A stretch of DNA of 64,000 nucleotides, taken from Fibrobacteria bacterium (GTDB taxonomy: Bacteria; Fibrobacterota; Fibrobacteria; UBA11236). Positions 58,547-64,000 of the stretch are shown one piece after another (within the stretch, counting starts at the first letter, position 1; each line of letters starts with the position of its first letter). The notes below the pieces were generated by a model, which was given only the letters and a program-made list of their open reading frames with translations, searched no databases and was not told where the DNA came from. The position numbers and the translations under genes are program-made. The stretch covers positions 1 through 64,000 of the forward strand of contig JADGQO010000135.1 of assembly GCA_017881725.1 (NCBI GenBank). Reading direction: 5' to 3'.

Positions 58547-60786
58547 ACTCCAGATTTCATTTCCTTACAACCGCAATCCTTCCCGCTGGAGCGTTGGCGC
58601 TCACGGTACTCGTCGTCCATGCCCAGAAACCTGTTCCGGATAGCTTGGAAATCCTTTTCACTTGGGAAGCACGCGGTCAAATCCCAATTCTGGATCCAAA
58701 AGAATCGGAGTCCGGTTCGGATACTTCGCTGCTTCTGAGCCGTTGGAGCCGCATCGCCGAAATGAACGAAACGGATAGCGCCCTAGTTCTCGATTGCGGT
58801 AATACTTTTTTCCCCGGCACACTGTCCCGATTCAGTTTCGGAACGGCCATGAACGAGATTTTGGATCAAGCCGGGGTGGCCGCCAAGCGCGTAACCTCCC
58901 GAGATTTTTTAATGGGCCGTGAAGTCCTGGAAAATTTGGGTCGAAAGGGTAAGGCCGCCTTCCTGGCGGGCAATTTGGCGGATGACCATGGCAAGCCGCT
59001 CTTCCCCGGTTCCATGCGGTTTAAACGATTCGGTTTGAGTATCGAAATCTATTCACTACTCGATCCCAAGGGAACGGAAGCCGCATCGCTGCGCCTAAAA
59101 GGATTTTCGCTAACCGATCCGGTGGTTGCCTTGCAAAAGCAATTGGCGAATTCCGATCCATCGCGACCCGCTTTGCGGATTTGCCTGGTGACCCAATCCC
59201 TCCTGGACCACTATCCCGGTCTGGTGCAAGTGCCGGGAATCCGGATATTCGCCGTGGGTACCGCGCCGGGGCGGTCGGAACGGATTGAAACCCTGCGCAA
59301 CGGGGCGCAAATCCTTTTCGTCCCGGTTTTTACCGAAGGGGTTGGGACCTTGCGCATTCCCATCGATAGGGTAAAAGGCGCGGCTGTTCCTTTCGATGGC
59401 TTTACTTATTCCGTGGATACCGTCGTCGCGCCGATCCGGGGACGGGTACGTTCGGATAAAATATTCCAGATCGTCCGGCATTGGTCCGGACTTTATAGTC
59501 GAGATAACGGAGCCTTGGTGCGGGATATGTCGGAAGGGCTTACCTCCGATCCCTTGCACGCGGTAGCGGGTTTGCTGAGGGAACGTACAGGCAGCGAAGT
59601 CGCTTGTCTAGATCCGACCCAAATCGGCGAAACCGGTTTGCCCAAAAAGATCATGGCAGCGGATTTGGAACGGCTAATTCTCTTCGCATCGGATCTCTAC
59701 ACGCTTAAACTCACCGGCGCGGAGTTGAAGGATTTATCCCGGTCCCAGGGCGTTACCTGTGTGGGCATGGGCGCGGGCGGCCGCGTGGAGGGACGGGTTA
59801 TCGGCGATGAGGAGATTTTTTCCGTGGTGGCTCCGGAGGCGGTGGTCCAAGCGCAGTATCCCGACGCGCTGGGAAACGAAGGCGAACATGGTGCGGAATT
59901 ATGGAACGAATCCATGATCGAGGCCATGAAGGCGCAATTGTCCACCCGATCGGATTCAGGTTGGGATTTTTCCGGATTGGATCGGCGCTGGCGGGTCGCC
60001 GGTGAAATAATATTGGAAGGATCGCGACGCGATGATTTCGTAGGCAACCGCGATAGCGTCAAATCCATCCCCTCGGCCGTGGGCGAAAAGTACTCCGCCT
60101 GGGACGGAGCCTTCCATGCACCCATGAAACTCTATAACCGCAGTAATAGTTTCGATTTCAATCCGGAGGCCGAATATTCGCGCGCTAACGGTCAGGTGGG
60201 TGAAAATTTCCTGGGACTGCGGCTGGATTACAGCTATGGTCGGCAGCCCTTGCTCCGGCCTTACACGTCCTTGGAATACCAATCTTATCTGGGCCTGGTG
60301 CCGGGGGAAGCACGGCCTGCGCGCCTGCAAGCGTCGGCGGGAGCGAAAGTTTCCTGGGCGGAATGGATTTTCAGTCTCGGCGCGGTGAGCGGGAAAACCT
60401 TGATTTCCCTTGATCCCAATCCCTTTGCCCCGGCCTATCAGGTGTTCGCGGTGGACACGGCGGTGTGGGATCGCGGCGTTGAATTCATCGTGACCGGCAG
60501 CAGCAATTTGGGGGAAATATTCCACCGGCATTGGCCAGGCCGCATGAAGGATGCGGAGCTGGATTTGAACCTGGACTGGAATAATTTCCTGGGAGCTTCG
60601 CATGAAGGCGGACATGTGGAGTCCCGTTTACGCATGGATCTTTCGGCCGTTTTGCTGCCGTCCCTGCACGTCAATTTCGGTTGGCGCATGTTGTACGCCT
60701 ATCTCTTCAGACCGGGTTCCTCGATTTATAATCTTGAGCCGTCGGTTTCTTTTTCCCTGGGCTATCATTTCAAGGCGTCGTCATGA
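58543..60786 (+). CDS. UshA-like 5'-nucleotidase protein with lost active site and C-terminal beta-barrel
   Basis: A 747-residue exported protein. Residues ~35-290 follow the metallophosphatase plan of UshA-type nucleotidases, but the metal motifs are gone: TNDxHG became TWEARG, DAGD became DCGN, and no GNHE is found. Residues ~320-480 resemble the substrate-binding domain (DPLHAVAGLLRERTGSEVAC, LFASDLYTLKLTGAELKDLS). The last ~220 residues look like alternating beta-barrel strands ending in an aromatic (SFSLGYHF...). It is probably an outer-membrane structural or binding protein derived from an enzyme. Confidence 0.72.
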   Translation: MNSRFHFLTTAILPAGALALTVLVVHAQKPVPDSLEILFTWEARGQIPILDPKESESGSDTSLLLSRWSRIAEMNETDSALVLDCGNTFFPGTLSRFSFGTAMNEILDQAGVAAKRVTSRDFLMGREVLENLGRKGKAAFLAGNLADDHGKPLFPGSMRFKRFGLSIEIYSLLDPKGTEAASLRLKGFSLTDPVVALQKQLANSDPSRPALRICLVTQSLLDHYPGLVQVPGIRIFAVGTAPGRSERIETLRNGAQILFVPVFTEGVGTLRIPIDRVKGAAVPFDGFTYSVDTVVAPIRGRVRSDKIFQIVRHWSGLYSRDNGALVRDMSEGLTSDPLHAVAGLLRERTGSEVACLDPTQIGETGLPKKIMAADLERLILFASDLYTLKLTGAELKDLSRSQGVTCVGMGAGGRVEGRVIGDEEIFSVVAPEAVVQAQYPDALGNEGEHGAELWNESMIEAMKAQLSTRSDSGWDFSGLDRRWRVAGEIILEGSRRDDFVGNRDSVKSIPSAVGEKYSAWDGAFHAPMKLYNRSNSFDFNPEAEYSRANGQVGENFLGLRLDYSYGRQPLLRPYTSLEYQSYLGLVPGEARPARLQASAGAKVSWAEWIFSLGAVSGKTLISLDPNPFAPAYQVFAVDTAVWDRGVEFIVTGSSNLGEIFHRHWPGRMKDAELDLNLDWNNFLGASHEGGHVESRLRMDLSAVLLPSLHVNFGWRMLYAYLFRPGSSIYNLEPSVSFSLGYHFKASS

Positions 60787-60861
60787 ATAGGTCACTAGTT
60801 TTACAGATCAAAGCCTTTGCAAGCCCGTGCAATTGCCTCGCGAAGTTATCAAGTTCTGCTC

Positions 60862-61422
60862 CTAGATTTCCAAACCTTTCGACGGCGAGTGATGTTTGAT
60901 TTCTTCTAACTGAACTTGCCTGGCATCCAATCGGGTTCTTAATCCCTGTCCGGGATAGGCTTCGGGTTGGCGGGGCAGTAAATCATCCAGCGTTGTGGAT
61001 TTTCCTACCGGAAGGGTTCCGCCCAAGGCCACCAATACATTCCGCATGTGGAGGTCCGCTTCATGGGCGATGGAATCCAATTCCGGATTGCCTGCTATCG
61101 CAGACAATGCACTGGGATTTTGCATTGATACCATAATCCCTTCCGATTCCGTTCTCCCCTGAATTACCACATTGCAGGGTAGGAACAAACCTGCATGCGG
61201 GAAAGCGCCCAAGGAGCTATGAGCCAAGCCCGGATTGCATACTCCGAGTATCAGGTAATTACGAAAGGTGACATTCAATTTTTCTTTCAGCGTGGCCTGC
61301 ATGTCGATTTCTGTGAGTACGCCAAAACCTTCTTTGGACAATGCTTGAACGACTTTTTCCTTCGCTTCCGCGAAGGTTGTGTTTTTCAAGGTGCAGAAAT
61401 ATGCATAAGATTCCGATTCCAT
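60862..61422 (-). CDS. DUF302 domain protein
   Basis: A 186-residue protein. Residues ~5-130 are a DUF302 domain: EAKEKVVQALSKEGFGVLTE, then RNYLILGVCNPGLAHSSLGA and GLFLPCNVVI. The conserved Cys of GVCNP and PCNV are present. The C-terminal ~55 residues are an extra polar segment. DUF302 proteins are small, often linked to redox or stress genes; the function is unknown. It is divergent from the superoxide dismutase gene, 253 bases apart. Confidence 0.85.
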   Translation of the reverse strand: MESESYAYFCTLKNTTFAEAKEKVVQALSKEGFGVLTEIDMQATLKEKLNVTFRNYLILGVCNPGLAHSSLGAFPHAGLFLPCNVVIQGRTESEGIMVSMQNPSALSAIAGNPELDSIAHEADLHMRNVLVALGGTLPVGKSTTLDDLLPRQPEAYPGQGLRTRLDARQVQLEEIKHHSPSKGLEI

Positions 61423-61675
61423 TTCCGGCCTCTTTCTTCATCCGAGTCTGTTTTCTTCAAATACATTTTGAACCGACGATAACAAAAACAAGTTCTATAA
61501 ATTTTATTGCGATTAACATATTTTCTAATACTGCCGAATTATCCGTTTCTAATCCCATTGAATAGTCTCTTGTTGGGATACTGTTCTTACCCCATTTTGA
61601 GAATTCCGCAATATTTCTTGTATGAACAGCCGGAACTGTTGAGCTTATTCAGAGAACAGATACGGAAGGAAAAAT

Positions 61676-62347
61676 ATGGCCTACACTCTACCTGCATTAC
61701 CTTTTTCGACCGGCGATCTGGAACCGTTTTATGATCGTGCCACATTGGAACTCCATCATGGAAAACACCACGCGGGATATGTCGATAACCTGAACCGGGC
61801 GTTGGCGGATTATCCAATTATAGCCGAACAGACCGTGGAAGAATTGCTTACGAATCTCCAGTCCGTTCCCGCTGAAATCCGCACCGCGGTCACGAATAAC
61901 GGCGGAGGACATGCCAATCACAGTTTGTTCTGGCGTACCATGGGACCCGCGAAGGAAACGCTTCCGACCGGCGATTTGGATCGTGCCTTGAATTCATCAT
62001 TCGGGGACATTGCCAAATTCAAAAAATTATTCGCGAACGCAGCGAGTCAATTGTTCGGAGCCGGATGGACTTGGCTGTACGTAGAAGCGGCCGGCCGGCT
62101 GGGCATCGGGACCACCCAGAACCAGGACAGCTTATTGGAAAAAAATCAGAAACCCATTTTGGCATTGGATTTATGGGAGCATGCCTACTACCTGAAGTTT
62201 CATAATCGTCGGGCCGACTGGATTGATGCCTGGTGGAACATCGTGGATTGGGCGGAAGTCGGTCGACTGCACGTCCGTATCATGGAAGGCGAGTCGTTGC
62301 ATGAAATTTACCAGTCCGATAAATCACACGAATTAAAGGACAAGTAA
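61676..62347 (+). CDS. sodA: superoxide dismutase, Mn/Fe type
   Basis: A 223-residue cytoplasmic enzyme removing superoxide. Metal ligands are in LELHHGKHHAGYVDNLNRAL (His27), NHSLFW (second His), and DLWEHAYY (Asp and His). NNGGGHANHSLFW has the Gly typical of the Mn form, though cambialistic use is possible. The start has GGAAGGA just upstream. It is followed 3 bases later by a stress protein gene. Confidence 0.93.
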   Translation: MAYTLPALPFSTGDLEPFYDRATLELHHGKHHAGYVDNLNRALADYPIIAEQTVEELLTNLQSVPAEIRTAVTNNGGGHANHSLFWRTMGPAKETLPTGDLDRALNSSFGDIAKFKKLFANAASQLFGAGWTWLYVEAAGRLGIGTTQNQDSLLEKNQKPILALDLWEHAYYLKFHNRRADWIDAWWNIVDWAEVGRLHVRIMEGESLHEIYQSDKSHELKDK

Positions 62348-62350
62348 TCC

Positions 62351-62863
62351 ATGAATCAGAATAATTCCATCGTGGCGGTATACGGAACGCATAACGGCGC
62401 CGAAGCGGGGATTGATGAGTTGAAAAAATCCGGTTTCGATATCAAGAAGCTGTCCATCATAGGACGCGATTATCATACCGATGAGCACGTTGTCGGATAT
62501 TACAATACGGGCGATCGCATGAAGGCATGGGGCAAGGTCGGCGCCTTTTGGGGCGGACTGTGGGGCCTGCTGTTCGGATCTGCTTTTTTTTGGATTCCCG
62601 GATTGGGCCCGTTGCTCGTGGCCGGGCCTTTGGCGGGTTGGATCGTCGCGGGGCTGGAAGGCGCCGTGGTCATGGCCGGATTGAACGCCATTGGCGCGGC
62701 CTTGTATGGATTGGGAATCCCCAAGGACAGCATAGTGCGCTATGAAACCGCGATAAAAACTGGAAAGTACGTAGTGATCGCCCACGGATCAGCGGATGAG
62801 TCCAGGCATGCCAAGGAAATCCTCTCGCATACTGCCGTGGAAACCTTGGAACATCATGCTTGA
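62351..62863 (+). CDS. glycine-zipper stress protein (YflT/DUF1269-like)
   Basis: A 170-residue protein. The N-terminus IVAVYGTHNGAEAGIDELKK and GFDIKKLSIIGRDY is the general stress protein 17M-like domain. The middle is a double glycine-rich hydrophobic stretch (GAFWGGLWGLLFGSAFFWIP, GPLAGWIVAGLEGAVVMAGL). The end is a ferredoxin-like strand-helix (KTGKYVVIAHGSADES). It is in an operon with sodA, 3 bases downstream, which supports an oxidative-stress role. Confidence 0.82.
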   Translation: MNQNNSIVAVYGTHNGAEAGIDELKKSGFDIKKLSIIGRDYHTDEHVVGYYNTGDRMKAWGKVGAFWGGLWGLLFGSAFFWIPGLGPLLVAGPLAGWIVAGLEGAVVMAGLNAIGAALYGLGIPKDSIVRYETAIKTGKYVVIAHGSADESRHAKEILSHTAVETLEHHA

Positions 62864-62884
62864 GCGTCCGGGGAAAAATAAGCG

Positions 62885-64000
62885 GTGAAAGTCCATTCGG
62901 ATTATGCAATCGGTGTCGTGGGAATGGGGGTCATGGGAAGAAATCTGCTTCTCAATTTCGCGGACCACGGTTTTTCCGCAGCGGGCTATGACAAGGATCA
63001 AGCGCAGGTAAACGCTTTGGTGAGGGCGTCGGATGGGAAGAACTCCTATGCCACCTGTGACTTGGCTGAATTCATAGGTAGGCTTCAGAATCCCCGAAAT
63101 ATCATCTTGCTGGTCCCGGCCGGGAAAGTAGTGGATTCCGTAATCGCGGAGTTACTACCGTATCTGGCGGCCGACGATCTTATAATCGATTCCGGGAACT
63201 CCTATTACAAGGATACGGATATACGGTCTAGTGAGTTGAAAGCCAAGAGAATCCATTTCCTGGGTATGGGTATTTCCGGCGGCGAGGAAGGCGCGCGACA
63301 CGGTCCAAGCCTTATGCCTGGAGGCCCGCAAGCCGTGTATGAACGCGTCCGACCCGCGCTTGAAGCCGTAGCCGCCAAAGTCAACGGGGTTCCTTGCGTC
63401 ACCTGGCTGGGCCCGGGTTCGGCGGGGCATTTCGTGAAAATGGTCCACAATGGAATGGAATACGGCCTCATGCAATTGCTGACGGAGGCGTATGATCTGA
63501 TGAAGCGCGGTCTGGGGATGGACGATGATGAAATGGGCTCCGTGTTCAAGGAGTGGAATACAGAGGAGTTGAACGGCTATTTGATGGAGATCACGGGAAA
63601 CATTTTTTCCAAACGGGATCGGGAAACGGGCAAGCGTCTGATCGATGAAATCCTGGACGTGGCTAGGCAGAAAGGGACGGGCATGTGGACGTCGCAAAGC
63701 GCGATGGAACTACACGTGCCGGTGCCGACCATCGACATCGCGGTGGCCATGCGGGACCTGTCGGTATTTGAAGCCGAAAGGACGCAAGCGAGCGCGTTAT
63801 ATCCGGACCCGGATTCTCGGATTACGGTAGATCGGGATAACTTTCCTCGCGCAATTGAAAGGGGCGGTCTTCGCCGCGTTCGTCATTACCTATGCGCAAG
63901 GCATGGCTTTGTTGTCCGTCGTTTCAAGAAGTTATGGTTACAACCTCAAGCTGGAATCCATCGCCCGCATTTGGCGCGGCGGATGCATCATCCGGGCCGC
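62885..64000 (+). CDS. gnd: 6-phosphogluconate dehydrogenase, partial and frameshifted
   Basis: The NADP-binding start is AIGVVGMGVMGRNLLLNFAD; DSGNSYYKDTDIR, GMGISGGEEGARHGPSLMPG and the active-site HFVKMVHNGMEYG follow, so it is the decarboxylating enzyme of the pentose phosphate pathway. At 63845 an extra C shifts the frame after VDRDNF; the next frame continues LAQLKGAVFAAFVITYAQGM and SIARIWRGGCIIRA to the window edge. GTG 62885 is the start, 21 bases after the stress gene. It is either a pseudogene or an assembly error; the remaining C-terminus lies outside. Confidence 0.85.
   Translation, partial: MKVHSDYAIGVVGMGVMGRNLLLNFADHGFSAAGYDKDQAQVNALVRASDGKNSYATCDLAEFIGRLQNPRNIILLVPAGKVVDSVIAELLPYLAADDLIIDSGNSYYKDTDIRSSELKAKRIHFLGMGISGGEEGARHGPSLMPGGPQAVYERVRPALEAVAAKVNGVPCVTWLGPGSAGHFVKMVHNGMEYGLMQLLTEAYDLMKRGLGMDDDEMGSVFKEWNTEELNGYLMEITGNIFSKRDRETGKRLIDEILDVARQKGTGMWTSQSAMELHVPVPTIDIAVAMRDLSVFEAERTQASALYPDPDSRITVDRDNFPRAIERGGLRRVRHYLCARHGFVVRRFKKLWLQPQAGIHRPHLARRMHHPGR

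Overview
The window reads as a chromosomal segment from a Gram-negative bacterium of the FCB group, most likely a Fibrobacterota-like lineage (inference). Supporting signs are lipoproteins with lipoboxes, outer-membrane beta-barrel proteins, a Pal protein, a secreted protein ending in a T9SS/Fibrobacter-type sorting domain, a eukaryotic-type HisA and an aspartate carbamoyltransferase with an STRTF active-site motif. Genes are dense, lie on both strands and mostly form short operons with 4-base ATGA overlaps.

Layout. 0-3 kb: the end of a DUF444 (YeaH/YhbH) gene, spoVR and pyrB. 3.3-13.2 kb: a secreted VIT-domain protein, a rhomboid protease with hisA, mtgA, an aminotransferase, an exported pentapeptide-repeat protein, alr and a lipoprotein. 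13.2-19 kb: an eight-gene minor-pilin/pseudopilin operon built around a duplicated three-gene cassette. 19.7-24.4 kb: EVE protein, mnmG, and a fused sugar transferase / STAS-like / polysaccharide deacetylase. 24.7-30.3 kb: two large membrane-TPR proteins, one with a C39-like papain-fold domain, and a lipoprotein. 30.3-36.7 kb: an ABC transporter, thpR, cutA, a patatin-like beta-barrel protein with a decayed active site, and moaA. 37.2-39.8 kb: a repeat-containing DNA-binding candidate, a radical SAM protein and an NmrA-like reductase.

40-46.6 kb is an accessory region. It holds two tRNA 3' halves, two long direct-repeat families, a 98-bp MITE-like insertion whose empty target survives as a second copy 2.3 kb away, remnants of IS91-type and probably IS66-type elements, and a class III ribonucleotide reductase locus behind two NrdR boxes. 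In that locus the glycyl-radical domain is a separate 60-residue gene, followed by an NrdG-type activase.

46.6-60.8 kb carries nhaA and an envelope/stress cluster: lipoproteins, a MarR regulator, a MASE1 histidine kinase broken by a frameshift, pal, a ClC channel with CBS domains, SCO1 and a UshA-like beta-barrel protein. Six good copies plus one degenerate copy of a 7-5-7 palindrome sit at -10 boxes in front of these genes, suggesting a local MarR regulon. 60.8-64 kb: a DUF302 protein, superoxide dismutase, a glycine-zipper stress protein, and a frameshifted 6-phosphogluconate dehydrogenase cut by the window end.

Several genes are broken by single-base frameshifts (near 42615, 49070, 52521 and 63845). 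These may be true pseudogenes or assembly errors; reads would decide. No CRISPR array, rRNA or complete tRNA was found.
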